DNA from: Solirubrobacter sp963792915
GTDB taxonomy: Bacteria > Actinomycetota > Thermoleophilia > Solirubrobacterales > Solirubrobacteraceae
Direction of reading: 5' to 3'
Assembly (NCBI GenBank): GCA_963792915.1
Contig: CAWBYD010000004.1
Location: 372,001 to 436,000 of the forward strand
DNA length: 64,000 nucleotides
In this document: positions 23,554-34,476 of the stretch, piece by piece
Position numbering within the stretch: position 1 is the first letter of the stretch
Layout: each line of letters starts with the position of its first letter
The notes under the pieces: generated by a model
Seen by the model: only the letters and a program-made list of their open reading frames with translations
Told to the model about the DNA's origin: nothing
The model's database searches: none
Made by a program: the position numbers and the translations under genes

Positions 23554-25113
23554 GTGGTAGCCGTGGAGCCCACCACAGAACCGGCGGCCACCGAAGCGCC
23601 GCGCACCCATCCGTTCCCGCTCACGACGTATGTCACGGTCGGCGCGGTGCTGGTGTGGTTCATGGTCCAGCTGGCGCCGTTCATCGGTGAGGCGCCGGAC
23701 CTCGACGGGATGGTGTCGCTGCGCGGCTCGCTGACGCTGTTCCACGAGGGCTTGCACGGGCTGATCGCGAGCTCCGACGGCACCGGCATCCATCCGCCGC
23801 TGTTCGACTTCCTGAGCTTCATCGCGTTCGCGGTCCTCGGCGAGGGCCCGGCGGCCCAGCAGATCCTCGCGATCCCGCTGTTCGTGCTGCTGGCCGGCGG
23901 GACGGAGCGGCTGCTCGCGCCGTACCTCACTCCCGGCAAGCGCGTGCTGGGCGCGTTCGCGGTGGCGATCTGCCCCTCGCTGGCGATCTCGCTGTTCTTC
24001 TTCTCGCGCGAGGCGATGATCATGGTCATCCTCGTGATCGCGCTGGCGCTGGCGCGCGTGCCCCGCGCGGGTGACCGGCGCCCGCTCGCGGTCGGGGCGC
24101 TGCTGGCGCTTCTGCCGCTGATCAAGGAGAACGGCGCCGTGCTGGTGCTGCCGTTCGCGATCGACGCGCTGCTCAACGGCCCCAAGCCGGAGCGCCTGCG
24201 GCGGCTCGCCTACGTCGCCGGGCCGGCAGCGATCGCCGCGGTCGCATGGCGGATCGTGCTCACGCTCGCGGGCGGCTCGGCCTGGCACACGTGGGTGCTG
24301 TCGTCGCACTCCGACGACGGGCCGTACGTCGTCGCCGCGCGCGCCATGCTCGGGCTCGAGAAGGGCATCTACCTGCGCCAGAACCTGGCCAACGCGTTCA
24401 TCGTCAACTACCTGTGGCTGCCCGCGGGCCTGGCGCTGGTCACCATCGTGCTGCTCGTGCGCAAGTCGACCGACTCGCGCCAGCGCCGCCTGACCGGGCT
24501 GCTGGTCGGCCTCGCGCTCGTCTACGCATGGACGACGCTCACGTTCCCGACGTTCACGGAGCCGCGCTACGCAGCGCCGCTGACGATGCTGACGATCCTG
24601 GTGGTGCTGGTCGGGCTGCCGCTCTGGCCGCGGCGCGCCCAGCCGTGGATCGTCGGCGCGCTGCTGGTGACGTTCGCCGCGGGCGCGTGGTCACCCACCG
24701 ATCCGATCTCGCGCAAGGTGTTCGGCACCGTCAGCGTCGGCGGCGAGCAGATCTACAACACCGCCGAGCTCCAGCGCGGGCCGGACCGGATGGGGATCAA
24801 CTTCGCCGTGCTGCGCGCCAGCCGGCGCATGAACGAGCGCCTGCGGCGGATCTTCCGCACCGACGCCACGCTGGTGACCGGCGACTGCAACGCGATGAAG
24901 TTCGGGGAGAAGCTGTTCTCGGTCGGCTTCACGCCGAGCGCGTTCGACCAGGGGATTCCCGGCGCGCGGCCGCTGAAGTGCGTGTTCCCGAAGGACCTCC
25001 CGCCTGGCGCGACGAGCGGCAAGGACAAGATCGTCTACGCGCGCACGCCGGAGGAGGACGCCACGAACCAGCCGCCGGCGGTCTCCGGGCCGTCGGTGAT
25101 CGTCATCCACTGA
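23554..25113 (+). CDS. Multi-pass membrane glycosyltransferase-like protein (GT-C/PMT type)
   Basis: A 519-residue integral membrane protein with roughly ten hydrophobic helices up to residue 385 and a soluble C-terminal domain. The first loop holds 'GEAPDLDGM' and 'GTGIHPPLFDFL'; acidic residues followed by a HPPL segment in loop 1 are typical of polyprenyl-phosphate-sugar-dependent GT-C enzymes such as the PMT_2 family. The C-terminal part has two Cys ('TGDCNAMKF', 'PLKCVFP'). GTG 23554 is the first plausible start after the subtilase remnant. The 3' end overlaps the convergent decarboxylase by 11 nt. Donor and acceptor are unknown. Confidence 0.75.
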   Translation: MVAVEPTTEPAATEAPRTHPFPLTTYVTVGAVLVWFMVQLAPFIGEAPDLDGMVSLRGSLTLFHEGLHGLIASSDGTGIHPPLFDFLSFIAFAVLGEGPAAQQILAIPLFVLLAGGTERLLAPYLTPGKRVLGAFAVAICPSLAISLFFFSREAMIMVILVIALALARVPRAGDRRPLAVGALLALLPLIKENGAVLVLPFAIDALLNGPKPERLRRLAYVAGPAAIAAVAWRIVLTLAGGSAWHTWVLSSHSDDGPYVVAARAMLGLEKGIYLRQNLANAFIVNYLWLPAGLALVTIVLLVRKSTDSRQRRLTGLLVGLALVYAWTTLTFPTFTEPRYAAPLTMLTILVVLVGLPLWPRRAQPWIVGALLVTFAAGAWSPTDPISRKVFGTVSVGGEQIYNTAELQRGPDRMGINFAVLRASRRMNERLRRIFRTDATLVTGDCNAMKFGEKLFSVGFTPSAFDQGIPGARPLKCVFPKDLPPGATSGKDKIVYARTPEEDATNQPPAVSGPSVIVIH

Positions 25114-26467
25114 GCGCGAGGATCGCGCGCGCGGAGCGGCGGATGTCGTCCTCGGTCGTGCGCCAGTTGCTGACCGAGATGCGCATCGCCGGCTCGCCGT
25201 CCCAGGCCGTGCCGCTCATCCAGCACGTGCCCTCGCGCTGGACGGCCTCCATGACCGCGTTCGTGACGTTGGCGCCCGCGCGCGTGAAGCGCACCAGCAC
25301 CTGGTTGAGCACGACGTCGTTGAGCACCGTGACGCCGTCTGCCGCGGCCAGGAGCTCAGCCATCAGCCGGGCGTGGGCGCAGCAGCGCTCGACGAGGTCG
25401 GCCACGCCCTGGCGCCCGAGCTCGCGCAGCGCGGCGTAGACCGTGAAGCCGCGCGCGCGGCGCGAGAACTCCGGCACCCACTCCGACGCGTCGCGCCGGC
25501 CCTCGACGGCGGGCGGGATGTAGGCGGCGCCCGCGAACGGGTTCAGCGCCGCCGCGTGCGCGGCCGCATCGCGCACGATCGCGACGCCGCAGTCGTAGGG
25601 CACGTTGAGCCACTTGTGGCCGTCGGTGGTCCAGGAATCGGCGCCCTCGACACCGTCCACGAGGCCGCGCAGGGCCGGGCTGGCGGCGGCCCAGAGGCCG
25701 AACGCGCCATCCACGTGGCACCAGGCGCCGTGCTCACGCGCGCGCTCGGTGAGCGCGCGCAGATCGTCGAACGCCCCGGTGTTGACCTCGCCGGCCTGCG
25801 CGATCACGATCGTCGGCTCGCGCGTCAGCTCCAGCTCGGAGACGATCATCCGGCCCTGGTCGTCGGCGGGCACCGTCTCCACGCGCCGGCTGCCGAGCCC
25901 CAGCAGCCGCAGCGCCGCGAACACGGTGGCGTGCGCCTTGGCGCCGACGATCACGCGGATCTCCGGCGCGCCGAACAGCCCGTCCTGGTCGGCGTCCCAG
26001 CCCGCCTGGGCGAGCAGGCGATGGCGCGCCGCGGCGAGGCACGTGACGTGCGCCATCTGGCAGCCGGTGGTGAAGCCGAAGCTGGCGTCGCGCGGGAGGC
26101 CGAAGAGGTCGAGCAGCCAGGCGCCGGCGACGTCCTCGACGACGGCCGCCGACGCGCCGATCGAGTAGATCCCGGCGTTCTGGTCCCACGTGCTGGTCAT
26201 CCAGTCGGCCGCGAGCGCCGAGTCCAGCGCACCGCCGATCACGAAGCCGAAGTAGCGCGGGCTCTGGCTGCCGATGACGCCCGGCGCGGCGGCCGCCACG
26301 AGCTCCTCGACGACCTGGGCGGCGGGGAGCGGGGCGTCGTTGAGCGCCACGCCGAGTGCCGCGCGCAGCTCCTCGGGCGAGGCCTGCTCGCGGACCGGGC
26401 GCTCCGTGAGGCCGCGCAGGTGCGCCAGCGCGAGGTCAGCCGTACGGTGCGCGAGCGCTTCGTCCAT
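25103..26467 (-). CDS. PLP-dependent group II amino-acid decarboxylase family enzyme
   Basis: A 454-residue fold-type I PLP enzyme. Visible features are 'TTGCQMAHVTCLAAARH' (cofactor phosphate binding), 'AQAGEVNTGAFDDL', 'WCHVDGAFGLWAA' (Asp to the pyridine N) and the Schiff-base Lys in 'WTTDGHKWLNVPYDCG'. This places it with aromatic amino-acid/glutamate decarboxylases; many actinobacterial members of this branch have an unproven substrate. The MbtH gene starts about 180 nt upstream on the same strand and ends 9 nt before this ATG, so they may be one transcript. Confidence 0.92.
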   Translation of the reverse strand: MDEALAHRTADLALAHLRGLTERPVREQASPEELRAALGVALNDAPLPAAQVVEELVAAAAPGVIGSQSPRYFGFVIGGALDSALAADWMTSTWDQNAGIYSIGASAAVVEDVAGAWLLDLFGLPRDASFGFTTGCQMAHVTCLAAARHRLLAQAGWDADQDGLFGAPEIRVIVGAKAHATVFAALRLLGLGSRRVETVPADDQGRMIVSELELTREPTIVIAQAGEVNTGAFDDLRALTERAREHGAWCHVDGAFGLWAAASPALRGLVDGVEGADSWTTDGHKWLNVPYDCGVAIVRDAAAHAAALNPFAGAAYIPPAVEGRRDASEWVPEFSRRARGFTVYAALRELGRQGVADLVERCCAHARLMAELLAAADGVTVLNDVVLNQVLVRFTRAGANVTNAVMEAVQREGTCWMSGTAWDGEPAMRISVSNWRTTEDDIRRSARAILALSG

Positions 26468-26476
26468 GCGCCGAAG

Positions 26477-26647
26477 CTACTTGACGCGCACCCATGGCCG
26501 CAGCTCGGTCCACGGACGCAGGATGTGCGCGAGGCACTCGTCCTTGGAGCCGGTCACGCCCGCCTCGGACCAGCCGCCGGGCAGCGCCATGTCGTCGGGC
26601 CAGATCGAATACTGCTGGTGGGCGTTGACGACCACGAGATAGGTCAT
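26477..26647 (-). CDS. MbtH-like protein
   Basis: A 56-residue MbtH-family protein, the small chaperone that activates adenylation domains of nonribosomal peptide synthetases. The three hallmark Trp occur at residues 16, 26 and 46 ('QYSIWP', 'GGWSEAG', 'PWTELRP'), with the same 10/20 spacing as in MbtH. Start ATG 26647 is set by an AGGAG about 10 nt upstream; a longer reading would add an unrelated 40-residue tail. No NRPS lies in the window, so it is an orphan acting in trans, or a partner of the neighbouring PLP decarboxylase operon. Confidence 0.93.
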   Translation of the reverse strand: MTYLVVVNAHQQYSIWPDDMALPGGWSEAGVTGSKDECLAHILRPWTELRPWVRVK

Positions 26648-26755
26648 GGCTTGGTGCTCCTGGTCGGGGATCATGAGCGGCGGGGCGCTGCTCCTGCAGC
26701 GCTCAGCCGTTTCTGGCCCCAGGTGGGCACCGTGTGACGAAGGCGGCGAGCTTTG

Positions 26756-26774
26756 GACCCCATGCACATGGGTC
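26756..26774. promoter_or_regulatory. Palindrome upstream of mbtH
   Basis: The sequence gaccccatg-ca-catgggtc forms 8-bp arms with one bulged C. It lies about 110 nt upstream of the MbtH start and 40 nt downstream of the carboxylase beta-subunit stop, so it could be an operator for the mbtH-decarboxylase unit or a weak terminator. There is no direct evidence for either. Confidence 0.3.
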
Positions 26775-26810
26775 TAAGAGCGCCCTCCCGTCCGGGCAGA
26801 TACCAAGTTC

Positions 26811-28379
26811 CTAGAGCGGGATGTTGCCGTGCTTGCGCCGCGGGCCCGGCTCGCGCTTGGTCAACAGCGCGTCGAGCGCCGTGATGACCTTGGGGCGCGT
26901 CTCGTGGGGGATGATCACGTCGTCCACGTAGCCGCGCTCGGCCGCTGTGTAGGGGTTGGCGAAGCGCGCCTTGTAGTCGTCGATCAGCTTCTCGCGCCGC
27001 TCCTGCGGCGTCGGCGACGCGGCGATGTCGCGCCGGTGGATGATGTTCACCGCGCCCTCGGGCCCCATCACCGCGATCTCGGCGGTCGGCCAGGCGAAGT
27101 TGAAGTCCGCGGCGAGGTGCTTGGACGCCATGACGTCGTACGCGCCGCCGTACGCCTTGCGCGTGATGACGGTGATCTTCGGCACGGTCGCCTCGGCGTA
27201 GGCGTACAGCAGCTTGGCGCCGTGGCGGATGATCCCGCCCCACTCCTGGGACGTGCCGGGGAGGAAGCCGGGCACGTCGACGAACGTCAGCAGCGGGATG
27301 TTGAACGCGTCGCAGGTGCGCACGAAGCGCGCGGCCTTGGCCGAGGCGTCGATGTCCAGCACGCCGGCCATCGCCTTCGGCTGGTTGCCGACGACGCCGA
27401 TCGCATGCCCGTCCAGCCGCGCGAAGCCGACCACGATGTTCTGCGCGTAGTGCTCGTGGACCTCGAGGAACTCGCCGTCGTCGACGACGTAGCGCATCGC
27501 GTCGCGGATGTCGTAGGGCTTGTTGGCGCTGTCGGGCACGATCGAGTCCAGCGCCTCGTCCATCCTCAGCGGGTCGTCGGACGGCTGCACCCGCGGCGCC
27601 GTCTCGAGGTTGTTCTGCGGCAGGAAGCCGAGCAGGTAGCGCGCGTCCTCGAGGCACGCGTCCTCGCCGTCTGAGGCGAAGTGCGCGACGCCGGACTTGG
27701 TCGAGTGGCTCATCGCGCCGCCGAGGTCCTCGAACTCGACCTCCTCGCCGGTGACGGTCTTGATCACGTCGGGGCCGGTGATGAACATGTGCGAGGTCTC
27801 CTTGACCATGAACACGAAGTCCGTGATCGCGGGGGAGTAGACCGCGCCGCCCGCACACGGGCCCATGATCAGCGAGATCTGCGGGATCACGCCCGAGCTG
27901 CGGACGTTGCGCAGGAACACGTCGCCGTACGCGCCGAGCGAGACCACGCCCTCCTGGATGCGCGCGCCGCCGGAGTCGTTGATCCCGATCACGGGGCAGC
28001 CGATCTTGGCCGCCAGATCCATGATCTTGCACATCTTCTCGGCCATCACCTCGCCCAGCGAGCCGCCGAAGACCGTGAAGTCCTGGCTGAAGACGCACAC
28101 GCGGCGGCCGTCGATCGTGCCGTGGCCGGTCACCACCGCGTCGCCCCAGGGCCGATTCTTCTGCATCTCGAAGTCGGTCGTGCGATGGCGGACGTACGTG
28201 TCCAGCTCGTTGAAGGAGCCGGGGTCGAGCAGCTTCTCGAGCCGCTCGCGGGCGGTGTACTTGCCCTTCGCGTGCTGCTTCTCGATCGCGTTCTCTGATG
28301 CGTGGTGCACGACCGCGGCGCGCAGCTCCTCGAGCTGCTCGAGCCGCTCCGTGAACGTCTCCGGAGCTTTCTGGCGCAT
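26811..28379 (-). CDS. pccB: Acyl-CoA (propionyl/acetyl-CoA) carboxylase beta subunit
   Basis: A 522-residue carboxyltransferase that moves CO2 from biotin to acyl-CoA. The N-terminal domain has 'KGKYTARERLEKLLDPGSF', the oxyanion loop 'NDSGGARIQEGV' and 'GPCAGGAVYSPAITDF'. The C-terminal domain has 'VDVPGFLPGTSQEWGGIIRH' and 'RKAYGGAYDVMASK'. The Asp and 'GPCAGGAVY' context resemble propionyl-CoA-type beta subunits. Together with the alpha subunit (17369) and the mutase (31148) it fits the methylmalonyl-CoA route. Start ATG 28379 begins 'RQKAPETF'. The stop is followed by a palindrome and then mbtH. Confidence 0.95.
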   Translation of the reverse strand: MRQKAPETFTERLEQLEELRAAVVHHASENAIEKQHAKGKYTARERLEKLLDPGSFNELDTYVRHRTTDFEMQKNRPWGDAVVTGHGTIDGRRVCVFSQDFTVFGGSLGEVMAEKMCKIMDLAAKIGCPVIGINDSGGARIQEGVVSLGAYGDVFLRNVRSSGVIPQISLIMGPCAGGAVYSPAITDFVFMVKETSHMFITGPDVIKTVTGEEVEFEDLGGAMSHSTKSGVAHFASDGEDACLEDARYLLGFLPQNNLETAPRVQPSDDPLRMDEALDSIVPDSANKPYDIRDAMRYVVDDGEFLEVHEHYAQNIVVGFARLDGHAIGVVGNQPKAMAGVLDIDASAKAARFVRTCDAFNIPLLTFVDVPGFLPGTSQEWGGIIRHGAKLLYAYAEATVPKITVITRKAYGGAYDVMASKHLAADFNFAWPTAEIAVMGPEGAVNIIHRRDIAASPTPQERREKLIDDYKARFANPYTAAERGYVDDVIIPHETRPKVITALDALLTKREPGPRRKHGNIPL

Positions 28380-28390
28380 TGCCAGTGACT

Positions 28391-30994
28391 CTAACGTCGC
28401 GCGGCGGCGTGTCGCGCGAGTGTCCAGGACTGGCCTGACGCGTCCTTGACGACCAGCCGGAACGGCTTCGAGCCGGGCCGCCGCGAGAGCGTCAGCGTCT
28501 GGCGGGCCTTGACCCGGCGGGCCTTGAGTCCCGGCGCCTTGAGCGTGGCGCTCTTGATCGCGGGGGCGTCGCGCCCGCGCTCGAGGCGGACGGTCACCCG
28601 GCGGCCGCGCAGCGTCAGCGTCGCCAGCGGCGGGCAGCCGGCGACCTTCAGCGGCGCGCTCAGCTTCGCCACCGCGCCGCTGTGCGCGGTCAGCGTGCCG
28701 CGCACCGTCTGGCGCGGGCCGCGGCAGACGTCGCGGGCGAGCACGAGCGGCGAGTTCGCGCCGCCCGAGAACGCCAGGTCGAACCGCTCCAGCGGCACGT
28801 CCGGGATGCCGGTGAACGAGTTGTGGATCACGCCGTCGGCGCCCGGCAGCGGGACCTTGCCGAACAGCGGCAGCGAGACGGGGCCGGTGAGCGTGAGCGC
28901 CAGTCCGGGCAGCGAGCCGGCCGCGGGCACGGCGAGCGTGACGGGGCTGGTGAGCGGCTGGGCCAGCAGCGGCGTCGTGGCGGTCGCGGACCCGATCCGG
29001 GAGCTCGCCGGGCAGGCGTTCGCCGCGAACGCGGCCGGGGCGCACGCCTGCGCGAGCTTGCGGATGTCGAGCCCGATTGCGTTCGGCAGGTCGACGGCGG
29101 CGCTCGCCGTGGCCGCGTTGCCGGCCGGGACGGTGATCACCGCGCGCAGCGGTGCGGCGGCGCCGCTGCCGGTCTTCCCGCGCGCGCCGACCGTCGCTTC
29201 GATCCTCGGCGCGAAGGGCAGCCCGGCGCAGTCGGTCGCCTGGTAGGGCGCACTGGCCGACGCGCTGGCGCCGTCGGCGCCGTCGATGATCGCCGTCACC
29301 TGCTGCGGCGCGCAGCTCGAGGCGTTGAGCACGAACCCGGGCCGGTCGAGCGTCAGCGCGAGCGAGCGGATCGACACCGGAACGCCGCCGACCAGGCGCG
29401 GGAGCGGGCTCGTGCGCACGGTCAGGCCGCCGTCCGGGCGCAGCGCGATGCCGGCGCGCACGACGACCGTGCCGAGGTCGACCGGCCCGACCTTGGCGGG
29501 CAGCACGATCGCCAGGCCCGCGAGGCCGCCGTCGAACGGGCCGGTCAGGTAGACCGTGCCGCTCAGCGGCGCCGGCGCGTCGCCGCTGCCCACCAGCGCA
29601 GTCACCGAGCCGACGCGCGACGCGGCCGGACAGGCCGTGACGTCGGCGCACACCGGCACGCCCTTGAGGCTGCCGGCGAGCCCGGGCGGAAGCTGGGCCG
29701 TGACCCGCGAGACGTCCTGCGAGCCGTCCGGCCGTGAGACCTCGAGCGTGACCGCGCCGGCGGGGCGCCCGGCGGCCGTCGACGTCGCCGCCACGCGCAG
29801 CGCGGGCGCCAGCGCAGGCGCCGGGCAGCCGCCGCCGTGGCCGTCGCCGTCGATCACGAAGCCCGTCGTGACGGTCTGGGGCGTGGTGCCGCTCCACGGC
29901 GTGAGCACGGCGCTGATCGTCTTGGCGCCGCACGTCGGCGGGTTGGCGAGCACCGCGTGCGCGCCGCCTTGGAACGTCAGCGCGAACGACGTGAACGGGA
30001 CCTGCGGGAGGTGGTCGAACACGGTCGTGATCTGGCCGGTGGCCGGGTCCAGGTGGACGTCGCCGGGCAGCCTGACGAGCACGCCGGCGCCCGCGACGAC
30101 GACGTAGAGGTGGAAGCCGTCGCCGAAGTAGACCTGGCCGCCGAGCGTGCCCAGCAGCGGCGTGTCGAACGCGACGGTGCCGACCTGCGACGCCGCCGGG
30201 CAGCCCGAGCCGTCGAACTCCGCCCGCGTGCAGGCCTGCAGCCCGTTCGCGACGCCGGGCGAGAGCGTCGTGCCCACCGGCAGCGCCAGCTCCGCGCGCT
30301 GGACGTGCGACTGGCCGCGCGGGAGCGAGAGCGTGACGGTCGCGCCGCTCGGGACGCCGCGCTGCGTGCTGTCCAGCCTGGCCGAGACCGCGGGTGTGAA
30401 GGGGACGTTCGCGCAGCCGGTCGGGGTGAACGGCGCCGCGGTCTGCGTCGTGTCCGCGTCGACCGTCGTCGTCGCCGCGATGCAGGACGTCGGCAGCGTC
30501 ATGAACGTGTGGCTGAGCGTGAGATCGAGCGCGTCGAGGCTCAGGTTGCCGGTCTGGACCGACTCGATCGTCGAGTCCAGCCCGCCGTCCGGGCGCAGGG
30601 ACACCGCCGCCTCGTTGCGGACGAGCGTGACCAGGTCGAGCAGCGTCGTCGTGATCCCGAGCCGGGCGGGCTCGCCAGGCTCGGGCTCGAGGTTGTAGAC
30701 GCTGCCGCCGAGCGTGAACAGGCCGCTCGTGGCGGAGGCGGTGCCGACCTTCGACGCCGGCGGGCAGACGGCGTTGCGGAACGTGTCGAGCGCGCACTTG
30801 GGCGCTGCGGTCGGGTTGCCGACCAGGCCGGGCGTGAGGTGCAGCGCGATGCTGGCCGGAGTGGTCGCGAACTCGGCGTGGATCGCGATGTCGGCGGGCG
30901 CGCCCGCCTGCAGCGTCGAGGGCGTGACGGTGAACTGGGCGTGCGCGGGAGTGGCGAGGGCGAAGAAGAGCAGTGCGGCGAGAAGACCTTTCAC
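28391..30994 (-). CDS. Large secreted repeat protein with Cys-bearing modules
   Basis: An 867-residue protein with a Sec signal ('GLLAALLFFALATPAHA', residues 3-19), starting at GTG 30994. The mature part consists of about four diverged modules of roughly 180-200 residues. Each contains a Cys pair in the pattern C-x(6-9)-CPAxSxVGxxxA, e.g. 'CPPASKVGTASA', 'CPAASQVGTVAF', 'CPAASRVGSVTA', 'CPASSRIGSATA'. A 'GxVYL/F' strand and 'FxxLPxVPFxxF' or 'GIPDVPLERFDLAF' follow. A basic C-terminal domain ends the protein. This looks like a surface or matrix protein of beta-sandwich repeats with disulfides. I know such proteins from Solirubrobacterales genomes, but not their function. It ends 11 nt before the carboxylase gene on the same strand. 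Confidence 0.8.
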   Translation of the reverse strand: MKGLLAALLFFALATPAHAQFTVTPSTLQAGAPADIAIHAEFATTPASIALHLTPGLVGNPTAAPKCALDTFRNAVCPPASKVGTASATSGLFTLGGSVYNLEPEPGEPARLGITTTLLDLVTLVRNEAAVSLRPDGGLDSTIESVQTGNLSLDALDLTLSHTFMTLPTSCIAATTTVDADTTQTAAPFTPTGCANVPFTPAVSARLDSTQRGVPSGATVTLSLPRGQSHVQRAELALPVGTTLSPGVANGLQACTRAEFDGSGCPAASQVGTVAFDTPLLGTLGGQVYFGDGFHLYVVVAGAGVLVRLPGDVHLDPATGQITTVFDHLPQVPFTSFALTFQGGAHAVLANPPTCGAKTISAVLTPWSGTTPQTVTTGFVIDGDGHGGGCPAPALAPALRVAATSTAAGRPAGAVTLEVSRPDGSQDVSRVTAQLPPGLAGSLKGVPVCADVTACPAASRVGSVTALVGSGDAPAPLSGTVYLTGPFDGGLAGLAIVLPAKVGPVDLGTVVVRAGIALRPDGGLTVRTSPLPRLVGGVPVSIRSLALTLDRPGFVLNASSCAPQQVTAIIDGADGASASASAPYQATDCAGLPFAPRIEATVGARGKTGSGAAAPLRAVITVPAGNAATASAAVDLPNAIGLDIRKLAQACAPAAFAANACPASSRIGSATATTPLLAQPLTSPVTLAVPAAGSLPGLALTLTGPVSLPLFGKVPLPGADGVIHNSFTGIPDVPLERFDLAFSGGANSPLVLARDVCRGPRQTVRGTLTAHSGAVAKLSAPLKVAGCPPLATLTLRGRRVTVRLERGRDAPAIKSATLKAPGLKARRVKARQTLTLSRRPGSKPFRLVVKDASGQSWTLARHAAARR

Positions 30995-31072
30995 GCCGCC
31001 GAACCCTAGGCAGCACGTGCGCGCCGTGTCGCAGTTCACCGCTGCCCGAACGGCGACCCGCCCTCCCCGTAA

Positions 31073-31144
31073 GGGAGTTCACACCTGGTTGGAACTGCGT
31101 CGGGGTGCCGGGAACTCCCCGAAGCGTCGCCCTCTGGGCGACGC
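31073..31144 (-). repeat. Dispersed two-hairpin repeat element, copy 2 (reverse orientation)
   Basis: Read on the minus strand: a hairpin GCGTCGCCC-AGA-GGGCGACGC (31124-31144), then arms GGGAGTTC and GAACTCCC (31112-31119 and 31073-31080). The order, loop and spacing match the element at 19871-19944, but stem bases differ in compensating pairs. It lies between the mutase gene end and the secreted-protein gene start. Confidence 0.75.
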
Positions 31145-31147
31145 GAC

Positions 31148-32773
<1,626 letters not shown>

Positions 32774-32802
32774 GCCCTGAGACTACGCGCCGCCACCGTG
32801 CT

Positions 32803-34476
32803 TCAGCCGATCATCTCCCGCGCCGCTCCGCCCGGCTTGAACATCGGCAGGCAGTTCGCCTCGGGCGCGATCCGCACGTGCAGCAGCGCGGGGCCCGGCT
32901 CGGAGAGCGTCTCGGCGAGCGCATCCTCGAGCTCCTCCGGGTCGCCCGTCGAGCGCGCCGACCAGCCGAAGGCCCGCGAAAGCAGCTCCCAGTCCGGGCC
33001 CGCGCCGAGCTGGACCGCCGCTCGCCGCCCGCCCCAGAACAGGTCCTGCTGCTGACGCACCATGCCGAGCGAGGCGTTGTCGAGCAGCAGCACCTTGACC
33101 GGCAGCGACTCCTCGACCGCGGTGGCGAGCTCCTGCACGTTCATCAGGAACGAGCCCTCGCCCGACACGCAGACGACGGGCGAGCCCGGCCGCGCGGCCT
33201 GGGCGCCGAGCGCGGCCGGCAGCCCGAAGCCCATCGTCCCGAGGCCGCCGGAGGTGATCCAGCGCCGCGGGGCGTGGAAGCGCAGCCGCCCGGCCGCCCA
33301 CATCTGGTGCTGGCCGACGTCGGTCGTGACGATCGCGTCGCCCAGCACGCCGGCGAGCGCGTCGAGCGCCGCCTCGGGCGCCACGCAGCCCTCCGACGGC
33401 GGCTCGGGCGCGCGCAGCGGGTGCGCGGCCTGCCAGCCCCGGATCCGGCGCCACCACTCGGCGAGCCGCGCCGGGTCGGGGCGCAGCCGCTCGTACGCCG
33501 CGGTCAGCGCCGCGAGCGCGAGCTTGGCGTCGCCGACGATCGGCACGTGGCAGGCGACGATCTTGCCGATCTCCGACGGGTCGATGTCGATGTGGACGAT
33601 CTTCGCGCTGGGCGCGAAGTGCTCCAGCGCGCCGGTCACGCGGTCGTCGAAGCGCGCCCCGACGGCGACGATCAGGTCGGCCTCGTCCATCGCCCAGTTC
33701 GCGACCCGCGTGCCGTGCATCCCGAGCATGCCGAGGTTGCGCGGATCGTCGGCGGGCAGCGTCCCGAGCGCCATCAGCGTCGTCGTCACGGGCGCGCCGG
33801 TCACCTCCGCCAGTGTCCGCAGCTCCTCGGACGCCTCGGCGGCGACCACGCCGCCGCCCGCGTACAGCACCGGCCGCCGGGCCGACGCGAGCGCCTCCGC
33901 CGCCCACCGCACCTGGCGCCCGTTGGGGCGCGCCCGCGGGCGGTAGCCGGGCAGGTACGGCGCGTGCGTCTCGTCCCGCGCGGGCGCGTTGGCGACGTCC
34001 ACCGGCACGTCGATCAGCACCGGCCCGGGCCGGCCCGAGCAGGCGATCCGCAGCGCGTCGACCACCGCCTGGGCGGCGTCGTCGGCGCGCTCGACCGCGA
34101 TCGAATGCTTGACCAGCGGCTGCGTGATGCCGATCACGTCGGCCTCCTGGAAGGCGTTCGTGCCGCGCAGCGTCGTCTTGACCTGGCCGGTGATGAACAG
34201 CGTCGGGACGGAGTCCATCGCGGCGTCGGCGATCGCGGTGACGAGGTTCGTCGCTCCTGGCCCGCTTGTGGCGAGGGCGACGCCGACGCGGCCGCTCGCG
34301 CGGGCGTAGCCCTCGGCGGCGTGCCCGGCGGCCGCCTCGTGGCGCATCAGCACGTGGCGGATCGGGCTGTCGTGGAGGGCGTCGTAGAGCGGCAGGCAGG
34401 CACCCCCGGGGATGCCGAAGACCGTCTCGACGCCGGCGCGCTCGAGCGCGCCGATCAGGGCGTCGGCGCCGCGCAT
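32803..34476 (-). CDS. ilvB: Acetolactate synthase large subunit
   Basis: A 557-residue ThDP enzyme joining two pyruvates (or pyruvate and 2-oxobutyrate) in valine, leucine and isoleucine synthesis. The catalytic Glu is in 'LMRHEAAAGHAAEGYARA'. FAD/central-domain motifs such as 'GMHGTRVANWAMDEADLI' are present. The ThDP/Mg motif starts at 'VVCVSGEGSFLMNVQELATA', with Glu for the usual Asp in 'GDGS', and ends 'LLLDNASLGMVRQQQDLF'. No ilvN or ilvC follows, so the regulatory subunit must be elsewhere. The ATG lacks a ribosome site and lies inside a short upstream frame, implying coupled translation. Confidence 0.92.
   Translation of the reverse strand: MRGADALIGALERAGVETVFGIPGGACLPLYDALHDSPIRHVLMRHEAAAGHAAEGYARASGRVGVALATSGPGATNLVTAIADAAMDSVPTLFITGQVKTTLRGTNAFQEADVIGITQPLVKHSIAVERADDAAQAVVDALRIACSGRPGPVLIDVPVDVANAPARDETHAPYLPGYRPRARPNGRQVRWAAEALASARRPVLYAGGGVVAAEASEELRTLAEVTGAPVTTTLMALGTLPADDPRNLGMLGMHGTRVANWAMDEADLIVAVGARFDDRVTGALEHFAPSAKIVHIDIDPSEIGKIVACHVPIVGDAKLALAALTAAYERLRPDPARLAEWWRRIRGWQAAHPLRAPEPPSEGCVAPEAALDALAGVLGDAIVTTDVGQHQMWAAGRLRFHAPRRWITSGGLGTMGFGLPAALGAQAARPGSPVVCVSGEGSFLMNVQELATAVEESLPVKVLLLDNASLGMVRQQQDLFWGGRRAAVQLGAGPDWELLSRAFGWSARSTGDPEELEDALAETLSEPGPALLHVRIAPEANCLPMFKPGGAAREMIG

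Noticed and set aside
26671..26769. 32-codon minus-strand frame between the carboxylase beta gene and mbtH
   Set aside because: It has no ribosome site and no recognisable pattern, and it overlaps the palindrome that more likely acts as a regulatory site.
31061..31147. Riboswitch upstream of the secreted repeat protein
   Set aside because: The paired segments match the dispersed repeat element and show no known aptamer motif.
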